Source of the DNA: Candidatus Aenigmatarchaeota archaeon
GTDB taxonomy: Archaea > Aenigmatarchaeota > Aenigmatarchaeia > GW2011-AR5
Assembly (NCBI GenBank): GCA_016180945.1
Contig: JACPAG010000002.1
Span: 20,885 to 84,884 of the forward strand
Reading direction: 5' to 3'
Length of the DNA: 64,000 nt
The notes below the pieces were generated by a model. That model saw nothing but the letters and a program-made list of their open reading frames with translations, was not told where the DNA came from and did no database searches. This document shows positions 1 through 9,008 of this stretch, piece by piece. Positions within the stretch are counted from its first letter, which is position 1, and every line of letters begins with the position of its first letter. The position numbers were made by a program, and so were the translations under genes.

Positions 1-151
1 CATATGCAACGCTTGAGAAAAAGATGCCAGTACACATAACCGCATGAAATACTAAAGGGTTAATTTTGGCAAGCTTCATGGGCACAAAATTCGAGCCCCA
101 CAGAACTGCAGAAATGAGCGCAGCCATCAAGCCAAGAATGATTTCAGACAT
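1..151 (-). CDS. EamA/DMT-type transporter, N-terminal fragment
   Basis: Only about 50 N-terminal residues are in the window; the gene runs off the left edge. They form a first membrane helix with the pattern LISAVLWGSNFVPMKLAK, typical of the drug/metabolite transporter superfamily (EamA or GRP-like sugar permeases), followed by the start of a second helix. The ATG is at 151, with AT-rich TATA-like sequence 20-30 nt upstream. The next gene on the same strand is a SemiSWEET, so this may be a small-solute uptake pair. The substrate cannot be told. Confidence 0.6.
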   Translation of the reverse strand, partial: MSEIILGLMAALISAVLWGSNFVPMKLAKINPLVFHAVMCTGIFFSSVAY

Positions 152-223
152 CTGGATAGTTATAAATAGAAGGTTTAAATTAGATTATTTATTCTTTGTA
201 TGATGGTCTGTATAGATCCGTAA

Positions 224-481
224 TCAATGATATCGCTTTTTTAATACTGCTAGCATAATCGTTGCGCTAAAAAGAAGGGTATTGGTAACATAGATAAACG
301 GGTCTGACTTCAAAAATCCGTATACAATCCAAAAGAAGCCGTTTGCCACCCCAATGGCTATCATCAGCCAGGAAAGGTCTTCTGTTCTTTTTGTTCTCCA
401 GGCCTTCCAGACTTGTGGAAAAAATATAACTGACGCCGTAATTGAGCCCAGCAAGCCAAATACAGGAATCAAATCAACCAT
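224..481 (-). CDS. SemiSWEET (PQ-loop) sugar transporter
   Basis: 85 residues with three predicted membrane helices and the family's PQ motif at Pro22-Gln23 (FFPQVWKAW). This is the usual size of a SemiSWEET, which dimerises to form a sugar-conducting pore in the cytoplasmic membrane. The closing AVLKKRYH is a positive cytoplasmic tail. It lies upstream of, and on the same strand as, the EamA-like fragment. The family is well supported; the sugar is unknown. Confidence 0.8.
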   Translation of the reverse strand: MVDLIPVFGLLGSITASVIFFPQVWKAWRTKRTEDLSWLMIAIGVANGFFWIVYGFLKSDPFIYVTNTLLFSATIMLAVLKKRYH

Positions 482-519
482 TTTAGCCCCACCGCAATCT
501 CAATTATTCACATCTGTAT

Positions 520-758
520 ATCACATCTTCTTTATATACCACCGACTAATTCACGGAGAGCAGAGCTCTCCTGAATTCCGTAGAAACCTCTGGTTTCTGA
601 CGGAAAGTCGGTGGTTTGCAAGACATCGAAGACCAAAAGGTTCTTCGTTGTCTGCACAGAAGGAACAAAGTTCCTTCTTGTGCGAGAAGATGGGATCCAG
701 AAGACATTGGTATATAATCACACGACTAAAGCCGTGTGTTTTCAATGTCTTCTTAGAT
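520..758 (+). repeat. Family A structured repeat, copy A1 (expanded)
   Basis: Begins ATCACATCTTC and ends TCTTAGAT, as do copies at 32835, 59612 and 62604. CATCTTC (524-530) pairs with GAAGATG further on, enclosing a hairpin with CCACCGACT and AGTCGGTGG arms. After a GGATCCA linker a second hairpin has GAAGACATTG and CAATGTCTTC arms. In this copy the first hairpin is swollen by nested palindromes (for example 555-571, arms GGAGAGC and GCTCTCC; 582-598, arms AGAAACC and GGTTTCT). It fills the gap between the SemiSWEET gene and dpo4. It could be a structured RNA or a non-autonomous IS200/IS605-like element. Confidence 0.7.
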
Positions 759-797
759 AAAACTAACTTTAAAGAAATTTTTCTTGCAATAAATATT

Positions 798-1883
798 ATG
801 CCACGCATTATTTTTCACGTAGACATGGATGCGTTCTTCACTGCATGCGAAGCACGCCAGAAGCCGGCATTAAAAGGAAAGCCGCTGATAGTAGGCGCCG
901 ACCCGAAATACGGCCACGGCCGCGGCGTCGTTTCCGCGGCATCTTACGAAACTCGCGCCTTCGGCGTGCACTCGGGCATGCCAGTATCCCAGGCATACCG
1001 TCTCTGCCCCGCTGCTGTTTTTCTGCCTGTCAACTTTCACCTCTATTGGAATGTTTCCGATAAGATAATGCAGATACTAAGGAAATATGCCATAAAGTTT
1101 CAGCAGACAAGTATCGATGAGGCATTTCTGGATATGACAGGCAAAGCAAAAGACTTTGATGAGGCAAGGTCTATTGCCTTACTTGTCAAAAAGGAGATTC
1201 TGGAAAAGGAAAAACTGACATGCAGCATCGGCATCGCTCCTAATAAACTGGTTGCAAAAATGGCTTCGGACATAAACAAGCCCAACGGCATTACTGTCGT
1301 CGAAGCCGGAGAAGTAAAGAATTTTCTTTTCCTGCTGCCCGTCGGAAAATTATACGGCATTGGAAAAAAGACAGAAGCTGTTTTGAATGACACGGGGATA
1401 GAAACTATAGGCGACCTTGCGAAAAGCGATGTACAGGTATTGCAGGACCAGTTTGGAAAGTTCGGTTTATACATGCATAGTTATGCCAATGGCATAGACG
1501 AATCCGAAGTCGAGGAAGAGTTCGGCATCCAGTCACTCGGCCGCGAGGTCACGTTCGATGAGGACACAAACGACATTCTGCTGCTGAACGAAATGCTGGA
1601 TAAGATAGCAGAGGAAGTTTATTCTTCCTTAATTGAGACCGGCTATTCGTTCCGTACCGTAACATTAAAGCTCCGCTACGAAAATTTCGAAACACACACG
1701 CACCAGAAAACGTTTCCTAGGACATTGGCGGATTTGAATCTTATCAAGGATACGGCCAAAGAGCTTCTCGCTTACTTCATAGAGAGCAAGAAGAAGATTC
1801 GCTTGATAGGTTTGCGGCTTTCCAATCTGAAAACAACCGAAGGACAGAAGTCGCTGAAGGCTTTTTATCCAGCGAAGACATAA
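798..1883 (+). CDS. dinB: DNA polymerase IV, Y-family (Dpo4/DinB)
   Basis: 361 residues, the usual length of archaeal Dpo4, a translesion DNA polymerase. Metal-binding acidic residues are Asp9 in HVDMDAFF and Asp107-Glu108 in SIDEAF; the HhH motif region (KLYGIGKKT) and little-finger domain follow. The C-terminus reads QKSLKAFYPAKT (from about residue 350), a good PCNA-interacting QxxLxxFY box. The open frame extends upstream through repeat A1, but MPRIIFHVDMDAFF is the family's normal start and a TTTAAAG TATA-like box lies about 25 nt before it. The antiporter follows after 8 nt and is probably cotranscribed. Confidence 0.95.
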   Translation: MPRIIFHVDMDAFFTACEARQKPALKGKPLIVGADPKYGHGRGVVSAASYETRAFGVHSGMPVSQAYRLCPAAVFLPVNFHLYWNVSDKIMQILRKYAIKFQQTSIDEAFLDMTGKAKDFDEARSIALLVKKEILEKEKLTCSIGIAPNKLVAKMASDINKPNGITVVEAGEVKNFLFLLPVGKLYGIGKKTEAVLNDTGIETIGDLAKSDVQVLQDQFGKFGLYMHSYANGIDESEVEEEFGIQSLGREVTFDEDTNDILLLNEMLDKIAEEVYSSLIETGYSFRTVTLKLRYENFETHTHQKTFPRTLADLNLIKDTAKELLAYFIESKKKIRLIGLRLSNLKTTEGQKSLKAFYPAKT

Positions 1884-1891
1884 ATTAACAG

Positions 1892-3031
1892 ATGACGGTA
1901 ATATGGCTGGAAATATCTATAGTCCTCTTCGCGGCCATATTCGGTTATCTCCTCTCGCGAAGCATGAGGCAGCCGATAAGCATAGGGCTCATTCTTGTAG
2001 GCGTAGTCATAGGACCAAGCGTTTTCTCACTTGTTGATTACGAAGACGTGTCGATACTTGCGCAGATAGGCGGAATTATTCTTCTGTTCCTTGTAGGCCT
2101 GGGATCAAATTTCAGGGAAATATACACAAAGAGCGCTTTCAAGGTCGCAGTTGCTGGGGTTGTTGTTCCTGCAATAGCTGGTTACCTAGTTGGCTTATCT
2201 TTCGGCCTTAGTGTTGCGCCTGCATTGTTCATCGCCGCGGCTCTTTCCGCAACTAGCATAGGGATAACAGCGGCTGTTCTGAAGGAGATGGGAAAGATGT
2301 CAACAGAAACTGCGAAGCTCATAATAGGCGCTGCAGTTATAGACGATATTCTAGGTCTCTTTGTACTGTCTATTGTATCGTCTGTGACTAACGGAATCCA
2401 GATTTTATCCATTCTGCTTACAGCCGGCAAGGCTATTGTGTTTGTAGGGGCTGCGATGCTGATAGGCGATAAGATTCTTCCAAGGGTTGTAGACCTTTTT
2501 GATTACCGTATCATCGGGGTCCATTCCCCGAAAACGACATTCATGCTTTCGATGGCTCTTGCTTTCGCCTATAGTTTTATAGCCGAGTCGATAGGATTAT
2601 CAGCAATTGTAGGGTCGTTTCTTGCCGGTGTATCGCTGGCGAACAGCAGAAACGTAAAATTATTTTATGCCGGAACCGAGTACATGGAAGCTATCTTCAC
2701 TTCTGTGTTTTTTGTATCGCTAGGGATTATCGTAAGCCTTGCCGAGGCGATTGCAGTATGGCCTCTTATAGTTGCATTAACCCTGGCAGCTGCATTATCC
2801 AAAATTATAGGATGCGGCTTTACTGCAAGAAGATTGGGATTATCCTCAGGGGATGCAAAAATAGTAGGAGTAGGCATGATGCCTCGTGGCGAGGTTGCGC
2901 TTATCATTGGTCTGTATGGCATAACTATTGGTGCAATAACCAACAGCATCTACTCCGCAATCGTCTTCATGTCATTCCTTACAACGCTGGCAACGCCTTT
3001 CATATTGAATAAAATGTACTCTAAAATATGA
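1892..3031 (+). CDS. Na+/H+ antiporter, CPA2 family
   Basis: 379 residues with about 12 membrane helices. The SATSIGIT segment near residue 120 and the paired aspartates Asp151-Asp152 (GAAVIDDILGL) are hallmarks of electrogenic CPA2 antiporters such as NapA. There is no C-terminal TrkA-N or TrkA-C regulatory domain, so it resembles the short NapA form rather than KefB/KefC. It starts 8 nt after dinB. Sodium specificity is inferred from the DD motif. Confidence 0.85.
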   Translation: MTVIWLEISIVLFAAIFGYLLSRSMRQPISIGLILVGVVIGPSVFSLVDYEDVSILAQIGGIILLFLVGLGSNFREIYTKSAFKVAVAGVVVPAIAGYLVGLSFGLSVAPALFIAAALSATSIGITAAVLKEMGKMSTETAKLIIGAAVIDDILGLFVLSIVSSVTNGIQILSILLTAGKAIVFVGAAMLIGDKILPRVVDLFDYRIIGVHSPKTTFMLSMALAFAYSFIAESIGLSAIVGSFLAGVSLANSRNVKLFYAGTEYMEAIFTSVFFVSLGIIVSLAEAIAVWPLIVALTLAAALSKIIGCGFTARRLGLSSGDAKIVGVGMMPRGEVALIIGLYGITIGAITNSIYSAIVFMSFLTTLATPFILNKMYSKI

Positions 3032-3080
3032 GAACGAAGAATCTCCTTCCCAGTTAGTAACATTTAACACCTTTGATAGG

Positions 3081-4172
3081 TTATTTCCTTCTTGCAAGCA
3101 CGTCAAAAACAACAAAGCTTGCAAAAGCCATCGCCGCTGCCACAAACATAATCATTCTGTATCCCCCAAAATAAATTACAGCGGTAGCTATAATCGGGCC
3201 TGTTAGCATCGATAAATTAATTACCGAGCCTAATAATCCAAGTCCCGTGGCCTTCTCTTTTGTGTTATCCGCTATCCATCGGATAGAACCAACATACAGG
3301 AAAGCCCATGAGAAGCCAAGAATTATTTGCATCAATAATATTTGCCAGATATCTGCGGCTATGCCAAAAGAAAAAAACGTGACGGCTGATAAGAGTGTCC
3401 CCAAGGACACCAAAGTCTTTACTTTTATTTTGTCCGTCACAGCAAACATCACAAAAAACTGTGTCAGAGTATTAATGGCCATCGATAAACCTACCAAAAA
3501 CAGGTTGCCGCCCAATTGCAGCAGATACAGTCCCCAGAATACCCATATGGAGTTTGCCGCAGAATGCCGGATAAAAAATGAAGCGTATACTGACAGGTTT
3601 CTTTTCAGGATACGATACGGAAAAAGCGGTATCGAGGCTTTCCTAAAATTTGTTTTTTCAAGTTTCAATGAAGCAACAAAAGCCAAAAAGAAGAAAATTG
3701 CGCTTACTGCGAATATCGTGACGATGTCGATAAAAAGTGCAATCGCGCCCATTAGTGTACTTCCGAAAGCTATGCCCAGGGATTCAAATGCCGTGAGCCT
3801 TCCGAGCTTATGTCCCGCATCATGGGCATAAGCAGTCAGCGCAGACGCTTGTATGCTTATCGCCATGCCGCTTAAAATCCTTACAAGAAGAAAGCTTGTA
3901 AAATCTGTGGCATAACTATAAAGCACGAATGAAACAGATGAAAGCAGCAAGCCTATTAGGATAAGCGGTCTTCTGCCTATGATATCTGCAAGCCTGCCAA
4001 AGAAGTACGTGGAAAAAAACATCGCTATGGCGAATAAAGACGCTATGAGTCCTATGTCAGCATCTGCTATGCCGATGGAGCTTGCAAATATCGGTATGTA
4101 ATTTGCGATTCCCCATACAGCACCGGCAGAAAAGAATTTTATCAGATGCGGGTAATAGTTGAATTTATCCAT
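3081..4172 (-). CDS. Major facilitator superfamily transporter
   Basis: 363 residues with about 12 membrane helices. The MFS motif A region is FGRLADIIGRRPLILIG in the loop between helices 2 and 3, and a second-half equivalent is weak. The ATG at 4172 (MDKFNYYPHL) is preferred over an in-frame TTG nine bases upstream. It converges on the antiporter and diverges from sua5. It is probably a multidrug or metabolite permease; the substrate cannot be assigned. Confidence 0.75.
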   Translation of the reverse strand: MDKFNYYPHLIKFFSAGAVWGIANYIPIFASSIGIADADIGLIASLFAIAMFFSTYFFGRLADIIGRRPLILIGLLLSSVSFVLYSYATDFTSFLLVRILSGMAISIQASALTAYAHDAGHKLGRLTAFESLGIAFGSTLMGAIALFIDIVTIFAVSAIFFFLAFVASLKLEKTNFRKASIPLFPYRILKRNLSVYASFFIRHSAANSIWVFWGLYLLQLGGNLFLVGLSMAINTLTQFFVMFAVTDKIKVKTLVSLGTLLSAVTFFSFGIAADIWQILLMQIILGFSWAFLYVGSIRWIADNTKEKATGLGLLGSVINLSMLTGPIIATAVIYFGGYRMIMFVAAAMAFASFVVFDVLARRK

Positions 4173-4227
4173 GTGAATCAATAGTTGGCAACATCAATTA
4201 TTAAAATTAAATGGAAGAGAAGAGACC

Positions 4228-4836
4228 ATGAAAACCGTCATAATCAAAGCAAAATACAAAAATGCAATTTCTGCCGCCGTGAGGGTTTTAAAAAAAGGTG
4301 GAATAATAATTTATCCGACAGAAACATCTTATGGCATCGGGGCGGACGCGGCAAACAGCGATGCCATTAAAAAAATATTCAGGATAAAAATAAGAGAAAA
4401 AGGTAAACAAATCTCAATAATCGTTTCCTCTTTAAGCATGGCAAAAGAATATGCTGTTATCGGTATTCTTACCAAAAAATTAGCGCAAAAATTCATGCCA
4501 GGTCCTCTCACATTAATATCGAAAAAGAAAAATCTTCCCGGCATACTTAGCAAAAATACAATAGCCTGGCGGATACCTTCTCATGCTTTTGCGTTGGCTC
4601 TAGTAAAAAAATTCGGCAAACCTATAACAGCAACCAGCGCCAACAAATCAGGAAAGCCACAAATGTATAAAATTAATAATGTGATAAAATCATTTCCCGG
4701 CTCTGTAGATTTAATTATAGATGCAGGCAATCTACCTAGGCAACGACCTTCGACTATTTTTGATACCATTAACCAAAAAATTGTTAGAAAAGGCCCTATT
4801 AAAGAAAAGGACATTAGCGCTTGCCTAAAGGATTAA
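4228..4836 (+). CDS. sua5: Threonylcarbamoyl-AMP synthase (Sua5/YrdC)
   Basis: 202 residues forming one YrdC domain. It makes threonylcarbamoyl-AMP from threonine, bicarbonate and ATP for the t6A37 modification of ANN-decoding tRNAs. Family motifs are visible: YPTETSYGIG near residue 30, PGPLTLIS, ITATSANKSG and RPSTI. The C-terminal Sua5 domain is absent, so this is the short form. The HAD phosphatase follows after 25 nt on the same strand. Confidence 0.9.
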   Translation: MKTVIIKAKYKNAISAAVRVLKKGGIIIYPTETSYGIGADAANSDAIKKIFRIKIREKGKQISIIVSSLSMAKEYAVIGILTKKLAQKFMPGPLTLISKKKNLPGILSKNTIAWRIPSHAFALALVKKFGKPITATSANKSGKPQMYKINNVIKSFPGSVDLIIDAGNLPRQRPSTIFDTINQKIVRKGPIKEKDISACLKD

Positions 4837-4861
4837 TAAATCCTGAGTGAAGTAATAAATT

Positions 4862-5770
4862 ATGCCAATCCCCATAAAACTAATTTCCCTTGATATAGAC
4901 GGAACGCTTTACGAGCCTAAAGGCTCTGTTGTTGACTTGAAAAAACTGGCTGAATTCAGTCTGCTTCTTAAAAAGCTCCGCTCAAAAGGGGTTACGACAG
5001 TGCTTTGCACCGGCAAGACCCCTGATTACGTAGAAGCGTTTTCAGAAGCGTACGGATTTGTAGGCGGCAAAAATACCGCCCATGTAACGGAAAACGGCGG
5101 GATAATTTTCGTTTACGATTCATGGAAGGAGCACAGGTATATAAATCTCGCAGAGCTATACGCATCTAAGGGTGCCGACATAAAAAAAGTCGGATTGTCT
5201 ATAACAAAGGCGACTGGCGCGGATCTGGAAAATAAAACAAGCACAATTACGGTAATCCCGCCTGAAAATGCCGCCGTTACGGATGAATTTTATTCCCGTG
5301 TGAAATCGATAATAACGAATCTAGGTTACAGTGTCTTGACGATAGAAAAAATTCAAGCCCTTTCAGAAGCTTCAAAAATACTCCTCGCTTCGCCGGAAGA
5401 CAAAATAAAACCAGAGGTCCACAAAATAGGCTACGATTTCTTTGTCGAGTGCTCAGCCCTTGGGACAAACATAACTCCTTTCCCGATATGCAAAGGCTTC
5501 GGCCTGGCGTACGTTTCAAGGATGCATAACGCAGGATTGGAAAACGTTCTTTCCATAGCCGACAACAGCGGCGACTGCACTGTTTTCGATCTTGTCGGCG
5601 TGCCGGTAGCCGTTGCTAACGCCACTCCGGATACGAAAGAGTTCGTGAAGAAAAGGGGATTTGTTACCAAACGAAAAGCCCTGGACGGTGTTATTGATGC
5701 AATGAAACTGCTTCTGTCCGCTAACACAAAAGAAAAGATTATTCGGAAAGGGAAAGATGTCTTTGTTTAG
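4862..5770 (+). CDS. HAD-superfamily phosphatase, type IIB
   Basis: 302 residues. The nucleophile motif is DIDGT at Asp11-Asp13, motif II is CTGKT, and the C-terminal acidic motif is ADNSGDCTVFD. A long cap between motifs II and III and the order of motifs match Cof/mannosyl-3-phosphoglycerate phosphatase-like enzymes (HAD-IIB). Archaeal phosphoglycolate phosphatase and MPG phosphatase belong here; the substrate cannot be chosen from sequence alone. Confidence 0.75.
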   Translation: MPIPIKLISLDIDGTLYEPKGSVVDLKKLAEFSLLLKKLRSKGVTTVLCTGKTPDYVEAFSEAYGFVGGKNTAHVTENGGIIFVYDSWKEHRYINLAELYASKGADIKKVGLSITKATGADLENKTSTITVIPPENAAVTDEFYSRVKSIITNLGYSVLTIEKIQALSEASKILLASPEDKIKPEVHKIGYDFFVECSALGTNITPFPICKGFGLAYVSRMHNAGLENVLSIADNSGDCTVFDLVGVPVAVANATPDTKEFVKKRGFVTKRKALDGVIDAMKLLLSANTKEKIIRKGKDVFV

Positions 5771-5842
5771 GTAACTCTAAACAGCATTCTTGCCTTAGTT
5801 CAGTAAATGGTCTGCCGACAGCTACTACATTTCCCCGCTTAC

Positions 5843-7480
5843 TTATTCATGCCCGAAAACGGCTATGATGTTGTTTTTGCTTATATTTTCTATCCTTACA
5901 AATCCGAACCGCTCCAGCTGAACAATATTCCCTACCTTTTCTTTTCTCATGTTTATGTCGCCATAACCCTTTAGCTCCCTCCCCTGCATGAATATCCTGA
6001 GCGCTAAGTATTTCGCAGGAAGCCACTGGATTTTGGGTATCGACCTAAGCCCAAAGCCGGAAAAAACGGCAGTTTTGCCCATTTTAACATTGCACAGGTC
6101 CTTTAAACGAACCTCCAGCCCTTTGTACCTGTCAAAATCATCGCTGTTCACAAAAAATGTCTTGCTCAGGGAGAACGACCTGTAGCCGCGCTTGTGGTCC
6201 GGATGCAGCGGTATTCTGGCAGCTTTGATTTTAAGGCCGCGCACCTCTACCCTGGTTGGGTTCTGCACGAAGAAATACCTGTTGGCATTTTTGTCTATAA
6301 TTTTTCTGTTGTACGCTGCAAGATTTTCAGAGGATATCGTTATGTCGCTCGGCTTCGGGCCTACGTCAACTATTATCTGCCTTATCGCCTCCGGCTGGAA
6401 GCCGCGCCTTCTCAGGCTTCGTAACGTTCCCAGTCGCAAATCATCCCAGCCGCTGTAGATGCCTCTCTCTATGCCCTCCCTTATGGCGCTTTTGCTTAAC
6501 ACCGTGTCGGACAGGGAAAATCTGCCCAGCGTTATCACTGAAGGATATTCCCATTTCATATGCTGGTAAAGAAATCTCTGCTTCGTCTCGTTGGTCGAAT
6601 GCTCCTGGCCGCGGAATATGTGAGTCACGTTTTCCAGATAATCGTCTATCGCTGATGCAAAATTATACAAAGGCCAGACATGCTTTTTGCTGAACGGATG
6701 GTTCGGCTTGTCCACGATTCTCATTGCAGGCCAGTCCCTGACGGCGGGATTTTTTGAATCCAGGTCTGTCTTTATCCGTAACACCGCTTCCCCTTCCTTG
6801 TACTTTTTGAACATGGATTTCCATCGCCTCATCTGGTTGGGAGCTGACCGGCAAGGGCACGACCTTCCGGCATCCCGCATTTTTTTCCATTCATCGCTGC
6901 CGCACGTGCATACGTATGCAGCGTCTTTTTTTACCAGCAAATCGGCATACTTGTAATAAATATTCAGGCGTTTCGACGCTCTTATTTCCTTGTGGACCTT
7001 TATCTTCAGCCATTTAAGGTCGTCGCGTATCCACGCATAAAATCGCTTTTCAGGAACTTTGACCTTCGGGTCTGTATCGTCGAACCGGAGAATAAACTTT
7101 CCCTTGTATTTTTTGGCGTATTCGTCGCTTAGGATGGCCGGCCTTGCGTTCCCTAAATGTAATGCGCCGTCCGGGTTTGGCGCAAACCGCACGACAAACC
7201 CTTTCCTTTCTATATCCAGTTCCGGCAATCCTTTTCTTTCAATCCGTACAGCCGGTTCATAGCCGCCGAGCCTTTCCAGCTCCCGCTTTTGCTTATTTAT
7301 GTCTAACCGGTTGATCTCTTCCGTAACCTTTTGTATCTGCGACATGAGCTGCAGCGCCTTGTCCCGCAGTTCCGGAACATCAGCCAGTAACTTGCCGAGA
7401 ACGCTCTTTTCCTGGGCAACGCCGCTGTGCTCTGTCGCGTTGACCAGCACGTATTTTCTTATGAGCTTGTCTTCTTCCAC
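5843..7480 (-). CDS. gltX: Glutamyl-tRNA synthetase (archaeal type)
   Basis: 545 residues. Class I signature HLGN at about residues 108-111 (NPDGALHLGNARP) and a KMSKS-like FSLSDTVLSKS; the C-terminal half is the beta-barrel anticodon domain of the archaeal/eukaryotic GluRS-GlnRS branch. An N-terminal helical extension of about 95 residues precedes the catalytic fold, as in archaeal GluRS. A Cys cluster CTC...CPC near 205-225 may bind zinc. The tRNA-Gln gene in this window would need either GatDE or GlnRS elsewhere; no GlnRS is seen here, so a non-discriminating role is possible. Confidence 0.93.
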   Translation of the reverse strand: MEEDKLIRKYVLVNATEHSGVAQEKSVLGKLLADVPELRDKALQLMSQIQKVTEEINRLDINKQKRELERLGGYEPAVRIERKGLPELDIERKGFVVRFAPNPDGALHLGNARPAILSDEYAKKYKGKFILRFDDTDPKVKVPEKRFYAWIRDDLKWLKIKVHKEIRASKRLNIYYKYADLLVKKDAAYVCTCGSDEWKKMRDAGRSCPCRSAPNQMRRWKSMFKKYKEGEAVLRIKTDLDSKNPAVRDWPAMRIVDKPNHPFSKKHVWPLYNFASAIDDYLENVTHIFRGQEHSTNETKQRFLYQHMKWEYPSVITLGRFSLSDTVLSKSAIREGIERGIYSGWDDLRLGTLRSLRRRGFQPEAIRQIIVDVGPKPSDITISSENLAAYNRKIIDKNANRYFFVQNPTRVEVRGLKIKAARIPLHPDHKRGYRSFSLSKTFFVNSDDFDRYKGLEVRLKDLCNVKMGKTAVFSGFGLRSIPKIQWLPAKYLALRIFMQGRELKGYGDINMRKEKVGNIVQLERFGFVRIENISKNNIIAVFGHE

Positions 7481-7672
7481 TCAAGTCCCTCCAATAAGTG
7501 TTATTTACTATAAAATCAGAAAGCAGCAAGAACGCATGCCTTGTTTATTATATACTATATTGCTGTCATAATTTAAAAAGATTGAAAATCCTGCCGGAAG
7601 AGCAGGAAAATATATAGAATTATACAATGAAAAACGGCATTTTCTTAAACATAGCCCTATAAAATGGTTTCA

Positions 7673-8779
7673 ATGATTGTCGGAACAGTCAAAGAAATAA
7701 AAACAGGCGAGAACCGCGTCGGCTTGACGCCTGCCGGCGTGGGCATGCTTGTTGCTGCGGGCCATAAGGTTATCGTGGAGAGGGGCGCTGGCCTAAACAG
7801 CGGTTTCAGCGACAGTGAATACGAAGAGCAGGGCGCTGTCATCGCTGATACAGCAGAGGTATGGAATAATTGTGACATGATTGTAAAAGTAAAGGAACCG
7901 CTAAAACAAGAATATGATTATCTTAGAGAGAACCTAATTCTGTTCACCTATCTTCATCTGGCTGCAGAAAAAGAATTGACTGAAGAATTGTTAAAGAGAA
8001 AAGTAACAGGCATCGCCTACGAGACAGTGGAATTGGATAACGGCGAGTTGCCTCTTCTTACCCCGATGAGCGAAGTGGCCGGCCGCATGGCCGTGCAGAT
8101 TGGCGCGCATTATCTTGAGCGGACATATGGCGGAGCAGGTCGCCTGCTCGCCGGCGTGCCAGGAGTGAAACCTGCCAATGTTGTTGTTCTAGGCTCTGGG
8201 GTGGCCGGCATCAACGCCGCTAAAATGTCTTTCGGCTTGGGTTCCAATGTTATTGTAATCGGCCGCAATTTGCAACAGCTCCGCTATATAGACGATTTAT
8301 TCCACGGCGGCGTACGAACGTTGATGAGCAACCCGCTGAATATCGCCAATGCGGTAAAAGACTGCGATCTGCTTATTGGCACCGTGGCTGTTACGGGGTA
8401 CAAAGCGCCGAAGCTTGTTACAAGGGAAATGATCAGGATGATGAAACCCGGCTCGGTTATTGTTGACATATCCATAGATCAGGGCGGTTCGATAGAAACG
8501 TCACGACCTACAACGCACTTGGATCCGGTTTACGTCGAAGAGAACGTTATACATTATTGCGTCACGAACATGCCCGGCGCAGTGCCTCATACGTCTACGC
8601 TTGCTTTAACAAATGCAACGCTGCCATATGCATTAAAAATCGCCTCTGGATTTGAAAGCGCGTTAAAAGACGATGCATTAGCCAAGGGCGTGAACACGTG
8701 CAAAGGAAAATTAACAAATAAAGGCGTCGCAGAAGCGTTTGGGATGGAGTACGTGGCTTTGGAATTTGAAGATTTATAG
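7673..8779 (+). CDS. ald: Alanine dehydrogenase (bacterial type)
   Basis: 368 residues, the usual Ald length. It interconverts L-alanine and pyruvate plus ammonia using NAD. The N-terminus MIVGTVKEIKTGENRVGL matches the family start; VVVLGSGVAGINAAK is the Rossmann nucleotide loop; HLAAEKEL contains the catalytic-region histidine. An ATG nine bases upstream is also possible, but a TTAAA box about 27 nt before 7673 fits a leaderless start here. The TAG stop is also the left edge of repeat B1. Bacterial-type Ald in an archaeon suggests transfer. Confidence 0.92.
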   Translation: MIVGTVKEIKTGENRVGLTPAGVGMLVAAGHKVIVERGAGLNSGFSDSEYEEQGAVIADTAEVWNNCDMIVKVKEPLKQEYDYLRENLILFTYLHLAAEKELTEELLKRKVTGIAYETVELDNGELPLLTPMSEVAGRMAVQIGAHYLERTYGGAGRLLAGVPGVKPANVVVLGSGVAGINAAKMSFGLGSNVIVIGRNLQQLRYIDDLFHGGVRTLMSNPLNIANAVKDCDLLIGTVAVTGYKAPKLVTREMIRMMKPGSVIVDISIDQGGSIETSRPTTHLDPVYVEENVIHYCVTNMPGAVPHTSTLALTNATLPYALKIASGFESALKDDALAKGVNTCKGKLTNKGVAEAFGMEYVALEFEDL

Positions 8780-8990
8780 TGAAACAAGAAAATAATACCG
8801 ATATTAAATCTTGTTTTACATACACTCAAAAAGCAAAGCTTTTCTCTCAGAAACTGAGGTTTCTGGAGACTCAGGAAAGCTTTGCTTTCCTCGAGTTGGT
8901 GCACCAGAAAACTTTGTTTTCTGTGTGTAGTCACCAAGGGTATAATATCCTTAATATCCTTATTTGCTCCTTGGATGACTATAAAAGCCT
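8775..8990 (+). repeat. Family B structured repeat, copy B1 (expanded)
   Basis: Left end TTATAGTGAAAC opens a hairpin (AAACAAGA with TCTTGTTT); the right end has AGTCACCAAGG pairing with CCTTGGATGACT and finishes ACTATAAAAG. Between them nested palindromes were added at about 8826-8930, including a block of about 40 nt also found at 12865-12910. Its left end contains the ald stop codon, and its right end provides the TATA box (8979-8986) of the aquaporin gene. Other copies: 22306, 63134 and a right half at 12632. Confidence 0.65.
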
Positions 8991-9008
8991 AGTATCATAA
9001 ATGATACT
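8979..9008 (+). promoter_or_regulatory. Aquaporin promoter with palindromic operator
   Basis: CTATAAAAG is a strong archaeal TATA box about 25 nt before the ATG at 9009. Between box and start lies a perfect 8+8 palindrome, AGTATCAT aa ATGATACT (8991-9008), directly against the start codon. Its position over the expected transcription start suggests repressor binding. The regulator is unknown. Confidence 0.55.

Noticed and set aside
520..758. CRISPR-like array from repeated short motifs
   Set aside because: The repeats are nested inverted repeats, not direct repeats with regular unique spacers.
354..797. Long N-terminal extension of DNA polymerase IV
   Set aside because: It translates repeat A1 and intergenic sequence; the family's start MPRIIFHVDMDAFF is at 798 with a TATA-like box.
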